Below are positions 54,695 through 64,000 of a stretch of 64,000 bases of DNA, piece after piece. The notes below the pieces were generated by a model. It ran no database searches, was not told the origin of the DNA, and was given only the letters and a program-made list of their open reading frames with translations. A program made the position numbers and the translations under genes. Within the stretch, counting starts at the first letter, position 1. Each line of letters opens with the position of its first letter. The stretch comes from an uncultured Candidatus Melainabacteria bacterium. Its GTDB lineage: Bacteria > Cyanobacteriota > Vampirovibrionia > Gastranaerophilales > Gastranaerophilaceae. The stretch is taken from contig CAKUUX010000001.1 of NCBI GenBank assembly GCA_934693165.1, positions 152,410 to 216,409 of the forward strand, read 5' to 3'.

Positions 54695-55444
54695 TTATAT
54701 GTCTAATTGTTCCATTAATTCGTCGCTGATGTCAAAGTTTGCGTAAACATTTTGAACATCGTCGTGTTCTTCAAGTTTATCGATTAATAATAGAACATGT
54801 TTAGCTGTTTTTGGGTCTGTTACTTCAATTTCGTTTTCAGGAATTCTTGTTAATTCAGCTGAAATGTGAGTAAAGCCTTCATTTTCAAGACCTTCAACTA
54901 CTGCTTGGAAATCTGCAACTGAAGTGATAATTTTGTTATCTTCTTCATCTTCAATAAAATCTTCTGCGCCTAAGTTGATTGCAGCATCTACAATTGCATC
55001 CCAATTGTCAGATTTTTCGAAAGTGATTTGACCAACTTGTTTGAACATCCAACCTACGCAACCTGTTTCACCAAGATTACCATTGAATTTTGTGAAATAA
55101 CTTCTGATGTCGCCTGCTGTACGGTTTCTGTTATCAGTCATTGCTTCTACAACAACTGCAACACCACCTGCTGCGTATCCTTCGTAAGTTAATTCTTCGT
55201 AGTTTTCAGCTGCTCCTGAACCTGACCCTTTTTCGATAGCTCTTTTGATATTATCGTTTGGAAGTCCTGCTGCTTTTGCTTTTTCAACGGCTGTTCTTAA
55301 ACGAAAGTTTGCTTTTAAGTCTGGGCCACCTAATCTTGATGCTACAATAATTTCTCTTGAAAATTTTTGAAAAACTACTGCTCTTTGTGAATCTACTTTA
55401 GCTTTTTTATGTTTTGTTGTTGCCCATTTTGAATGTCCACTCAT
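54695..55444 (-). CDS. yebC: YebC/PmpR-family protein (TACO1-like)
   Basis: MSGHSKWATTKHKKAKVDSQ start, LPNDNIKRAIEKGSG and the three-domain length (249 aa) identify YebC. Members act as transcription regulators and, in recent work on the family, as translation factors relieving stalls at proline-rich stretches. Transcribed divergently from groES. Confidence 0.96.
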   Translation of the reverse strand: MSGHSKWATTKHKKAKVDSQRAVVFQKFSREIIVASRLGGPDLKANFRLRTAVEKAKAAGLPNDNIKRAIEKGSGSGAAENYEELTYEGYAAGGVAVVVEAMTDNRNRTAGDIRSYFTKFNGNLGETGCVGWMFKQVGQITFEKSDNWDAIVDAAINLGAEDFIEDEEDNKIITSVADFQAVVEGLENEGFTHISAELTRIPENEIEVTDPKTAKHVLLLIDKLEEHDDVQNVYANFDISDELMEQLDI

Positions 55445-55524
55445 ATAAATTTCTCCTAACTAATTATTCCTTTTTCTAAATTATAGCAAAAACATTTTGT
55501 AATTATTAATTTTTCATTAATATT

Positions 55525-55554
55525 TTGAAAATTATTATAAATATGGAGTATAAA
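55525..55554 (+). promoter_or_regulatory. Promoter of groES-groEL
   Basis: TTGAAA (55525-55530), 18-base spacer, TATAAA (55549-55554). No CIRCE element (TTAGCACTC-N9-GAGTGCTAA) is visible between here and groES. A strong AGGAGG precedes the groES ATG. Confidence 0.55.
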
Positions 55555-55612
55555 TAAATAGTAAACTTAAAGTATATTTAGTAGGTAAAATAGAAAGTAG
55601 GAGGATACATAA

Positions 55613-55903
55613 ATGAAAATTAGACCTTTAGGCGACAAAATCGTAATTAAAGTTATTGAAGATACAGAACAAACAACAGGTGGAATTTTTATTCCAGATA
55701 GCGCAAAAGAAAAACCACAAAAAGGTGAAGTAATTGCAGTTGGTGAAGGTAAAACTTTGGACAGTGGTGAAAAAGAACCAATGGCTGTAAAAGTTGGCGA
55801 AACTGTATTATACGCAAAATACGCAGGTACAGACATTAAAGTTGACCACGAAATGTTGAAAATCTTGTCAATTAAAGATGTTTTAGGTGTACTTGAAGCC
55901 TAG
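55613..55903 (+). CDS. groES: Co-chaperonin GroES
   Basis: MKIRPLGDKIVIKV start, mobile loop EDTEQTTGGIFIPDSAKEKP and the GETVLYAKYAGTDIK block. 96 aa, normal length. Followed 63 bases later by groEL. Confidence 0.99.
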   Translation: MKIRPLGDKIVIKVIEDTEQTTGGIFIPDSAKEKPQKGEVIAVGEGKTLDSGEKEPMAVKVGETVLYAKYAGTDIKVDHEMLKILSIKDVLGVLEA

Positions 55904-55963
55904 TGTAAGCAATAAAGTCCAAAATATTTGGTAGAAAATTATAAATAGTTAAGGAGAAAATAA

Positions 55964-57618
<1,655 letters not shown>

Positions 57619-57619
<1 letters not shown>

Positions 57620-57727
57620 CGCGAGTGAGCAGAGGCTGGAGAGCTTTTGCGAAGGTGATGAAATCACAGTAGCAAAACTCGGAATTGCCGTGTAATGCGA
57701 ACGAGTAAGATAGCGCGAGTGAGCAGA
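57619..57727. repeat. Dispersed repeat, copy B, behind groEL
   Basis: Bounded by two direct copies of GCGCGAGTGAGCAGA (57619-57633 and 57713-57727). The part from 57656 on matches, in reverse, bases 39481-39552. More GC rich than the surrounding genes. Confidence 0.75.
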
Positions 57728-57755
57728 ACATCAACCAACCAGTAATGTTATAACA

Positions 57756-57786
57756 ATAGGGGCGAAGCCAATGGCTTCGCCCCTAT
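57756..57786 (+). terminator. groEL terminator, GAAGCC-family hairpin
   Basis: 14-bp perfect stem ATAGGGGCGAAGCC / GGCTTCGCCCCTAT with an AAT loop. It can also serve the converging XRE regulator gene. Confidence 0.75.
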
Positions 57787-57795
57787 GTGTTTTAT

Positions 57796-58014
57796 TTAAA
57801 ATTTTAATAATTCATCTATTTTTAAACTAAATGCTTCAGCAATTTTTAAAAGAGTTAAATATTTTGGTTCTACAATGCCTTTTTCAATACGACTTAACGT
57901 TGAAGGTTCTAGTCCATTTCGATAACACAAACTTTCAAGTGTAAGTTTATGCTTTTTACGTAAATTATAAATGTGTTTTCCAAGTTTTAATAACTCTTTA
58001 TTATTTTCTTGCAT
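57796..58014 (-). CDS. XRE-family HTH regulator (72 aa)
   Basis: A single Cro/CI-type helix-turn-helix: LGKHIYNLRKKHKLTLESL, then LEPSTLSRIEKGIVEPKYLT. The start is taken at ATG 58014; an upstream TTG in frame (58062) would lengthen it by 16 residues. The ATG lies inside a perfect 14-bp palindrome and a second palindrome sits 40 bases upstream, so it probably represses itself. Confidence 0.85.
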   Translation of the reverse strand: MQENNKELLKLGKHIYNLRKKHKLTLESLCYRNGLEPSTLSRIEKGIVEPKYLTLLKIAEAFSLKIDELLKF

Positions 58015-58062
58015 ACATGCAATTTTACTGGTAATATCTTTATATATTTTGCATGCGTGCAA
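58009..58062. promoter_or_regulatory. Two palindromic operators at the XRE regulator start
   Basis: TTGCATACATGCAA (58009-58022) and TTGCATGCGTGCAA (58049-58062): two 14-bp sites with the shared pattern TTGCATRCRTGCAA, centres 40 bases apart. One covers the start codon. Likely binding sites for the adjacent HTH protein. Confidence 0.65.
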
Positions 58063-58126
58063 AATTTTAAAAACTAACCATTAGTTTAGTTATTTAGTCA
58101 TATTTATTAATTTATAATTTATAATT

Positions 58127-58543
58127 ATGAAAAAATTTTTAATAATACTGCTAATACTAATTTCAACGCCTGTATTTGCGCATGAACATAACGAGGCTTC
58201 GTATCAACATGCGTGGTGCAAACTTTATAATGGCATTGAAGAGTACGAAAACAAAGATTTTACTCGTGTTGATTGTCTTACTAAAACAAATGCAGTAGAA
58301 TTTGATTTTGCAAATAAATGGGCAGAAAGTATAGGACAAGCTCTTCATTACCAATATATGACAGGAAGAAAAGGTAAAGTTGTTCTAATCTTAGAAAACC
58401 CACAAAAGCAAATGTGCTATTTTAAAAGAGTTGAAAATTTATCAAAAATCTACAATTTTGATGCAGAATATATAACAAAAGACATTTTAAATTTAAAAAA
58501 TGGAAAATGTTCAAACTCTCAATGTAAATGTAATAGATATTAA
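58127..58543 (+). CDS. Exported protein, possible restriction-endonuclease-like fold
   Basis: A signal peptide (MKKFLIILLILISTPVFA) precedes a 120-residue domain: YQHAWCKLYNG, TRVDCLTKTNAVEFDFANKW, ESIGQALHYQYMTGRKGKVV. The order D, E-x-D, then Q and K resembles PD-(D/E)xK-type folds, but this is only a pattern reading. The C-terminus is Cys rich (CSNSQCKC). Transcribed divergently from the XRE regulator. Function unknown. Confidence 0.65.
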   Translation: MKKFLIILLILISTPVFAHEHNEASYQHAWCKLYNGIEEYENKDFTRVDCLTKTNAVEFDFANKWAESIGQALHYQYMTGRKGKVVLILENPQKQMCYFKRVENLSKIYNFDAEYITKDILNLKNGKCSNSQCKCNRY

Positions 58544-58551
58544 TGATTAAA

Positions 58552-58584
58552 AAAGAGGGGACAAGATTTTCTTGTCCCCTCTTT
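58552..58584. terminator. Bidirectional terminator
   Basis: 14-bp perfect stem AAAGAGGGGACAAG / CTTGTCCCCTCTTT with a 5-base loop; serves the exported-protein gene (+) and the GT35 gene (-). Confidence 0.88.
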
Positions 58585-58603
58585 CGTTTTATAAGAAATT
58601 ATC

Positions 58604-60298
58604 CTATTTGATGTTAGCGTATTTCCAAGCATCAAATGTTGGTTTTGTATTGATATATTTCTTTTCTTTTGTTTCATCAGTATCGCTGATATCACCGTGA
58701 GCGATTGAACGATAGATTCTGTTGTAGTATTCAATAACCATACGGTCTGAATTGAAGTAAGCTTCAGCTGTTCTGATAGCTTGACGCATCATTCTAGCCC
58801 ATTCTTCTTTGTTTTCATAGTATGTAGGAATGATTTCGTTTTCGATAGTGTTCATGATATATTCATGATCTTTCCAGTGTCTTTCTTCCCATGGAATATC
58901 GTCATCAAGTCCTTCGTATTCAACAGAGTAACCGTTGATACCATTGAATGTACCTTCAACTGTCCAACCATCATAGATTGATAAGTGTAATGCGCCGTTT
59001 GCGTTTGCACTCATACCTGATGTACCAGATGCTTCAAATGGTCTTAATGGTGTGTTCAACCATACATCAGTACCCATTTTCAATCTCTTACTTAATTGTA
59101 ATTCGTAACCTGGTAATACAACTACGTTCTTCATAGAGTGTGAACGGTTCAACAATTTGTTGAACATTTCTCTACCCATAACATCATCTGGGTGGAATTT
59201 ACCAGCGAAGATAATTTGAATTTTGTTGCTGTTAAGCAATTTCATAATTCTGTCATTATCCATTAAGATTAACCAAGCACGTTTGTAATCAGCAAATCTT
59301 CTTGCCCAAGTGATTGTTAATACATCTGGGTCAAATCTTTTACCAGCTACGTTAGCAACATATTTGAATAAAGAAGTTTTCATTTCTTTTTTAGCTGCTA
59401 ATAATTGAGCGAATGTTTTATCACCGTTCATACGTGAATCTTGCCAGTAGTGTAAGTTTACTGCGTTAGTGATAGCACGGATTGGGCATCTGCCTTCAAC
59501 ATGTTCCCACATTTTGTTAGAAACAAGACCGTGTAATTGTGATACAGCGTTAGCGATACGGCTCATTTTCAAAGCTGCAACTGTAAGTGAGAAGTTTTCG
59601 CCACCTAAAGCTACTGCAGTTTCTCTTGATGTGCCTTGGAAGTATCCACCTTCCATTAATGTATCAACCCAATGCACTTCGTTACCAGCAGCAACTGGAG
59701 TGTGAGTTGTGAATACAGTTTGTTTTTTAACTGCTTCTAAATCGCCTTTAGCTTGTTTCAATAATTCAAATGCTGCAGGAAGAGCGTGACCTTCGTTCAT
59801 GTGAATAACGTCAAATTTAAATCCTGCTTTTTGTAAGATTCTTACACCGCCAACACCAAGAACTACTTCTTGAGCAATTCTGATTTTTTCGTTGCCGTCA
59901 TATAATCTATGAGAAATGCTTCTAGCCCAATCACTATTACCTTCAATATCTGTTGTTAATAAGTATACTGGGCAAGAACCAAATAATTCTGGTTCTACTC
60001 TATAAGCTTTAACTTTAACTTTTTCACCGAAAATATCTATTTCTGTAGAGATACCTAAATCTGTTAAGAAATCATAGTATTTTCTGATGTAAGCTACTTC
60101 AACTTGTCCGTTGTGGTCGATACGTTGATCATAGTAACCATAAGACCATAACATTGTAACACCTACCATTGGTAATTGTAGGTAGCCAGCAGATAACATG
60201 TGTGAACCTGCCAAAAATCCTAAACCGCCTGAATATGTATTTAGCGATTGATCTAATGCAATTTCCATTGAGAAATACGCTACTTTTGGTAATGCCAT
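58604..60298 (-). CDS. GT35 alpha-glucan phosphorylase homologue lacking the PLP lysine
   Basis: 564 residues of the short phosphorylase type (TIGR02094-like). YFSMEIALDQSLNTYSGGLG, GVTMLWSYGYYDQRID, HMNEGHALPAAFELL, TTHTPVAAGNEVHW, FAGKFHPDD and PFEASGTSGMSANANGAL are all recognisable. In phosphorylases the residue after GTxxM is the Lys holding pyridoxal phosphate; here it is S430 (codon AGT at 59011-59009). Phosphorolysis therefore cannot be assumed; a transferase role or a different cofactor use is possible. Confidence 0.85.
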   Translation of the reverse strand: MALPKVAYFSMEIALDQSLNTYSGGLGFLAGSHMLSAGYLQLPMVGVTMLWSYGYYDQRIDHNGQVEVAYIRKYYDFLTDLGISTEIDIFGEKVKVKAYRVEPELFGSCPVYLLTTDIEGNSDWARSISHRLYDGNEKIRIAQEVVLGVGGVRILQKAGFKFDVIHMNEGHALPAAFELLKQAKGDLEAVKKQTVFTTHTPVAAGNEVHWVDTLMEGGYFQGTSRETAVALGGENFSLTVAALKMSRIANAVSQLHGLVSNKMWEHVEGRCPIRAITNAVNLHYWQDSRMNGDKTFAQLLAAKKEMKTSLFKYVANVAGKRFDPDVLTITWARRFADYKRAWLILMDNDRIMKLLNSNKIQIIFAGKFHPDDVMGREMFNKLLNRSHSMKNVVVLPGYELQLSKRLKMGTDVWLNTPLRPFEASGTSGMSANANGALHLSIYDGWTVEGTFNGINGYSVEYEGLDDDIPWEERHWKDHEYIMNTIENEIIPTYYENKEEWARMMRQAIRTAEAYFNSDRMVIEYYNRIYRSIAHGDISDTDETKEKKYINTKPTFDAWKYANIK

Positions 60299-60448
60299 AA
60301 TTTTCTAACCTTTTCTTTTCTTCCTTGTGTAATACGTCGTGGATTGACTCCATCACTAGCATAGCATAAAAATATCACGTGCAAAATATTTCAACTATTT
60401 GATGTAGTTGAAAGCTTGAAAATGCACATATAAGCATGATTTTACATG

Positions 60449-61450
60449 TTACGAATTTGTAACAATTTCGGCGATTTCTTCTGCTGATATGTCTAAGCAA
60501 GTTAATTCAGCACAAGATGTTTGACGTCTTTCCCACAAACATGGTGCAAGAGGACAATGTTTTTTAGATTTAATTGCTGTTACAAAATCTGCTTTTGGGA
60601 TAAGTTTGTTTTCGTCTGTTGAACCAAATATTGCATAAGTTCTTGTTTTCATTGCAACTGCAACATGTAGTGGTGCAGAATCTGAGCATAGGAATTTTTC
60701 TGATTTTCCTATTAATTCAGCTAAATCTTTTAAACTTTTTATTTGACCTTGAGTGTAGTCATCATAATCAAAAGTACCACATTCTTTTTTGATTATTTCT
60801 ATACATTCTTTATCGTCAGGTCCACCTGTTAAAATAACATGTTTACCCTTTTCTATAAGAAGTTTTAAAACTTTTGCCCAAGTTTGAGCAGGAACAGTTT
60901 TTATTATTCCTTTTTTTATACTCATTTGGCTAACCCCAGGGTGAATAAGAACAGAGTTTTCTATTTTTTCTTGAGGTTGAACATTTATTTCTGGTAATTC
61001 CGTAACAATATCTGTCAAAGGTGTTGCAAGTGTGTGATACATTTTTGGTGCATATTGATTTTTGTTCAATTCAACAGCATTTGTAAGTAGAATTTGGCTT
61101 AACTTACCTGTGTTGTAGCCAATTCTTGTTTTTATGCCAGTCATGAATAACAAAAGACTTATTAATTTGTTTCCACCTGATGATATGATTGCATCATATC
61201 CTCCAAAGCGAGCTTTGAAAACCATTTTTGATAATTCTGAATATTTGTTTTTGCCTTTGATATCTACAAAATATAATTCATCAATCAAATCTGTTAAATC
61301 TTTTATTGATTTAGTTCTTTTTTCAAGACAAAGAGTAATTTTACAATCTGGATAAGTTTTTTTTAGCGAAATAATTGTCGGTAAAAACAATATTTCATCA
61401 CCAATTCCGCCAAAATTTATTATAAAAATTTTATTTATTTTGTTATTCAT
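60449..61450 (-). CDS. GT9-family glycosyltransferase (heptosyltransferase-like)
   Basis: Family 9 pattern: FIINFGGIGDEILFLPTI near the N-terminus, a central HPGVSQMS, VILTGGPDDKE and the donor-binding LCSDSAPLHVAVAMKT. 333 aa. It would add a heptose or similar sugar to lipopolysaccharide core, in line with a Gram-negative envelope. The C-terminal part has several Cys (CPLAPCLWERRQTSC). Confidence 0.9.
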   Translation of the reverse strand: MNNKINKIFIINFGGIGDEILFLPTIISLKKTYPDCKITLCLEKRTKSIKDLTDLIDELYFVDIKGKNKYSELSKMVFKARFGGYDAIISSGGNKLISLLLFMTGIKTRIGYNTGKLSQILLTNAVELNKNQYAPKMYHTLATPLTDIVTELPEINVQPQEKIENSVLIHPGVSQMSIKKGIIKTVPAQTWAKVLKLLIEKGKHVILTGGPDDKECIEIIKKECGTFDYDDYTQGQIKSLKDLAELIGKSEKFLCSDSAPLHVAVAMKTRTYAIFGSTDENKLIPKADFVTAIKSKKHCPLAPCLWERRQTSCAELTCLDISAEEIAEIVTNS

Positions 61451-61483
61451 AGTAAAATTATTATATTACAAAAAGGATAAATT

Positions 61484-62278
61484 ATGTTAGTAGATTATCA
61501 CATTCATACAGAACATAGTGATGACTCAGTAGTTCCAATTAAGTCGTATATCAAAAGAGCTTTGGAATTAGGTTTTGAAGAACTTTGCTTTACAAATCAT
61601 ATTGATTATGAAGTTCCTGATAATGCAAGTTGTGATGTAAAGCAGTATAAAAAAGATTTTGATGAAGCTAAAAAAGAATATGAAGGTAAAATTAGACTTA
61701 AGTTCGGTATGGAATTTGGTATGCAAGTTCATACAATTGATAAATTTCAAAAAACTTTTGATGAAAATGATTTTGATTTCATAATCTTGTCTTGTCATGC
61801 GCTTGATAATCTAGGTTTTTGGAACGGAGGTTTTCAAGAAGGTAAAACTCAAAAAGAATTTAATGAAAGATACTATAATGAAATTTTAAATGTTATCAAA
61901 AAATACAAAGATTATTCTATTTTAGGACATTTAGACGTAATTAGAAGATATGATAAAACTTATTATCCTTTTGAAAAAGTCAAAGATATAATCGCAGAAA
62001 TTTTGAAAATTGTTATCGCTGACGGCAAAGGTATAGAGGTTAATACGTCAAGCTTTAGATACAAAATCCCTGACTTTATGCCTTCAGAAAATATTTTGAA
62101 ATTGTATAAAGATTTAGGTGGCGAAATTATTACTGTGGGCTCTGATTCTCACGATATTTTACATTTGGGTTCTAATTTTGATAAAGCAAGAGAAGAACTT
62201 ATAAAACTAGGCTACAAACATTTTTATACATTTGATAAAATGAAACCTATAGTGCATGATTTGAAAGATGGTGTGTAA
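61484..62278 (+). CDS. PHP-domain histidinol-phosphatase-type enzyme
   Basis: PHP metal site: DYHIHTEHSDD at the N-terminus, CFTNHIDYE, the central SCHAL, ILGHLDVIRRYD and the C-terminal SDSHD. 264 aa, as in HisK/HisJ-type histidinol phosphatases. No other his gene is near, so the substrate is a family-based guess. yifB starts directly after its stop. Confidence 0.85.
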   Translation: MLVDYHIHTEHSDDSVVPIKSYIKRALELGFEELCFTNHIDYEVPDNASCDVKQYKKDFDEAKKEYEGKIRLKFGMEFGMQVHTIDKFQKTFDENDFDFIILSCHALDNLGFWNGGFQEGKTQKEFNERYYNEILNVIKKYKDYSILGHLDVIRRYDKTYYPFEKVKDIIAEILKIVIADGKGIEVNTSSFRYKIPDFMPSENILKLYKDLGGEIITVGSDSHDILHLGSNFDKAREELIKLGYKHFYTFDKMKPIVHDLKDGV

Positions 62279-63796
62279 ATGGTTTGTAAGGTTATAACAT
62301 CTTCGGTTATTGGCTTAGAGGCATATAAAATTGAGGTAGAAGTTGATACAGTAAATTCTCTACCATCTGTAAGTATTGTAGGTTTGCCTGATACAGCAAT
62401 TAACGAAGCAAGAGAAAGAGTTCGTTCTGCTATCAAGAATTCTACATACACTTTCCCTCGAGGTAAAGTTGTTGTAAACCTTGCTCCTGCAGATATTAGA
62501 AAAGAAGGTACAAACTATGATTTGCCAATTGCAATTGGAATTTTGATTGAAGAAGGTCTTTTAAATCAACAGGATATTGAAGGCTGGGGTTTTATCGGAG
62601 AACTTTCTCTTGACGGTCATTTGAGAAAAACAAATGGAGTATTACCTCTTGTTGAGGGCTTAAAAGACGTTGGAATAAAGAAAGTAATCATACCAAAAGA
62701 AAATATTGTCGAAGCCTCTTTTACAAGTGATATAGAAGTTTATGGTGCAGAACATTTAACAGATGTTGTTAATAATTTTGTAGATACTCCTTTGACACCT
62801 GTAAAAAGCAAGTTGGAAGACTATCTTGCAAATGTTGAAGAGGAAGAAATTTTATTTGATTTTAAAAATGTAAAAGGTCAACAGAAGGCCAAAAAAGCCC
62901 TTGAAATAGCTGCAGCTGGTGGACATAATATGCTTATGGTAGGTTCACCTGGGTCGGGTAAAACTTTAATGGCTAAGTGTTTTCAATCAATTTTACCACC
63001 ACTTACTCCACAAGAAGCTATTGAACTTACAAAAATTTATTCGGTATCAGGTTTACTTTCTGAGTCAAAACCACTTGTTACAAAAAGACCTTTTAGAATT
63101 ATTCACCATACAGCTTCGGCTATTGGTATTATTGGTGGTGGTACTTCTCCAAAACCTGGTGAAATTACGCTTGCTCACAGGGGTGTGCTATTTCTTGATG
63201 AAATGGTTGAATTTCCAAGAAATGTGTTGGAGGTTTTGCGTCAACCACTAGAAGACGGCGAAATTTCTATCTCAAGAGTTAAAAACTCTGTTAAGTATCC
63301 TGCAGATTTTATTCTTTTAGGTGCAATGAATCCTTGTCCATGTGGATTTTTGGGCGATAAAGAAAAACAATGCACTTGTACTGAATACCAAATTCAAAAA
63401 TATAAATCAAGACTTTCTGGCCCTCTAATGGATAGAATTGATTTGCAGGTGGAAGTTCCAAGACTTACTGCAGAAGAGCTTATTAATACAAAACAAAGTT
63501 CAGAATCTTCTGCTGATATAAGAAAAAGAGTTATAAATGCAAGAAAAATTCAGTATGAACGATATAAAGATGAAAAAATCCTGACAAATTCTGATTTGAC
63601 TTCAAAACTGATTCCTAAATACTGCAAAATTGATAAGGCTTCGGAAGAAATTTTAAAAATGGCTGCCGTAAAATATCAACTTTCTGGCAGAAAATATGAT
63701 AGAGTTTTGAAACTTGCAAGAACAATTGCAGATTTGGATAATTCCGAAAATATTACCTCAATGCATATCACGCAAGCTTTGCAATATCGTATTTAA
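62279..63796 (+). CDS. YifB/ComM-family Mg-chelatase-like AAA+ ATPase
   Basis: N-terminal Lon-protease-like ChlI domain (VEVDTVNSLPSVSIVGLPDTA), Walker A VGSPGSGKTLMA, Walker B HRGVLFLDEMVEF, a zinc-binding Cys group (NPCPCGFLGDKEKQCTC) and the C-terminal helical domain. 505 aa. ComM homologues promote branch migration in natural transformation; other roles are not excluded. Confidence 0.95.
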   Translation: MVCKVITSSVIGLEAYKIEVEVDTVNSLPSVSIVGLPDTAINEARERVRSAIKNSTYTFPRGKVVVNLAPADIRKEGTNYDLPIAIGILIEEGLLNQQDIEGWGFIGELSLDGHLRKTNGVLPLVEGLKDVGIKKVIIPKENIVEASFTSDIEVYGAEHLTDVVNNFVDTPLTPVKSKLEDYLANVEEEEILFDFKNVKGQQKAKKALEIAAAGGHNMLMVGSPGSGKTLMAKCFQSILPPLTPQEAIELTKIYSVSGLLSESKPLVTKRPFRIIHHTASAIGIIGGGTSPKPGEITLAHRGVLFLDEMVEFPRNVLEVLRQPLEDGEISISRVKNSVKYPADFILLGAMNPCPCGFLGDKEKQCTCTEYQIQKYKSRLSGPLMDRIDLQVEVPRLTAEELINTKQSSESSADIRKRVINARKIQYERYKDEKILTNSDLTSKLIPKYCKIDKASEEILKMAAVKYQLSGRKYDRVLKLARTIADLDNSENITSMHITQALQYRI

Positions 63797-63820
63797 TTTA
63801 ATGTATTACGGATTTGTAGG

Positions 63821-63841
63821 TTGTTGGGTATTGCCCAACAA
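63821..63841 (+). terminator. Hairpin after yifB
   Basis: 8-bp perfect stem TTGTTGGG / CCCAACAA with a 5-base loop, 24 bases after the yifB stop. The T tract is weak. Confidence 0.45.
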
Positions 63842-63849
63842 ATTTAGAG

Positions 63850-63895
63850 TAAACCCTCACCCTACCCTCTCCCAGTATTGGGCGAGGGTGTAATT
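63850..63895. repeat. CCCTCACCC/CTCTCCC-type intergenic palindrome
   Basis: ACCCTC-TCCCA / TGGG-CGAGGGT palindrome preceded by a further ACCCTCACCCT. Similar degenerate segments occur at 19105-19220 and 17250-17300. The rest of the window end (to 64000) is AT rich with no gene seen. Confidence 0.45.
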
Positions 63896-64000
63896 TACCC
63901 CTTAATATTGTTACGAAATTTCCCAAGAGTATATCATTTTCTTAACAAAAATTAATAAAATAAATCAAAAAAGTCAATAAATCTATCTCAATATCCTTTA

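Noticed and set aside
55445..55612. CIRCE operator upstream of groES
   Set aside because: Neither TTAGCACTC nor its inverted partner is present; only an ordinary promoter is visible.

Overview
The window reads as a chromosomal segment of a low-GC (about one third G+C by eye), Gram-negative, non-photosynthetic, anaerobic bacterium. The best fit is the gut lineage Gastranaerophilales (Vampirovibrionia / Melainabacteria, in Cyanobacteriota). This is inferred from the flagellar export genes, rubredoxin and superoxide reductase, a CoA-dehydratase-type activase, GT10/GT11 fucosyltransferases, and several proteins I could not place in common families. No photosynthesis gene, prophage, transposase or CRISPR array was seen.

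Layout. 1-5.5 kb: end of an unknown protein, M16 peptidase and RecG. 5.6-8.4 kb: two tandem HNH-motif proteins. 8.5-14.6 kb: OmpR/histidine-kinase pair, TadA, a TIGR02757 protein, an HELGH metalloprotease-like protein and a DegT-like protein. 14.6-17 kb: DMT transporter, matrixin-like metalloprotease, YitT-family protein. 17.5-19 kb: coiled-coil MerR-like protein and RecA. 19.2-25.1 kb: GT-C-like membrane protein, Era, a large acidic membrane protein and a sugar-binding lipoprotein. 25.1-26.3 kb: third HNH-motif paralogue. 26.4-33.5 kb: flagellar export block fliPQR-flhB-flhA, followed by PilZ, small membrane and Orn/Lys/Arg-decarboxylase-like genes. 33.7-39.4 kb: L27, L21, SmpB, radical SAM, parvulin, methionine-gamma-lyase-family protein, tRNA-Phe and IF3. 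39.7-44.6 kb: activase, oligopeptide ABC ATPase, rubredoxin, SPFH and NfeD proteins, DUF1858 protein, a 54-residue ORF, and an RNA region containing a large-type SRP RNA. 44.6-52.4 kb: surface-glycan cassette. 52.5-64 kb: superoxide reductase, adenine deaminase, YebC, GroES/GroEL, XRE regulator, secreted protein, GT35 protein, GT9 transferase, PHP phosphatase, YifB.

How genes work together: UDP-glucose dehydrogenase and a UDP-glucuronate-4-epimerase-type enzyme would supply UDP-uronic acids. A sugar aminotransferase, methyltransferase and acetyltransferase could then decorate a glycan built by a GT2 enzyme and two fucosyltransferases. Flagellar FliPQR-FlhBA make up the export gate.

The most unusual signals are: (i) three HNH/zinc-knuckle paralogues which, together with an HELGH protein, carry a short N-terminal F-x-G motif; (ii) a 33-bp relic of the ugd start at the far end of the glycan cassette, plus an identical 51-bp leader on two cassette genes; (iii) a family of intergenic hairpins with the same GGCGAAGCC/GGCTTCGCC stem, and a second dispersed repeat placed directly behind stop codons; (iv) a GT35 phosphorylase homologue with serine in place of the PLP lysine; (v) an infC that probably starts at ATA; (vi) an undescribed structured-RNA candidate beside the SRP RNA gene.
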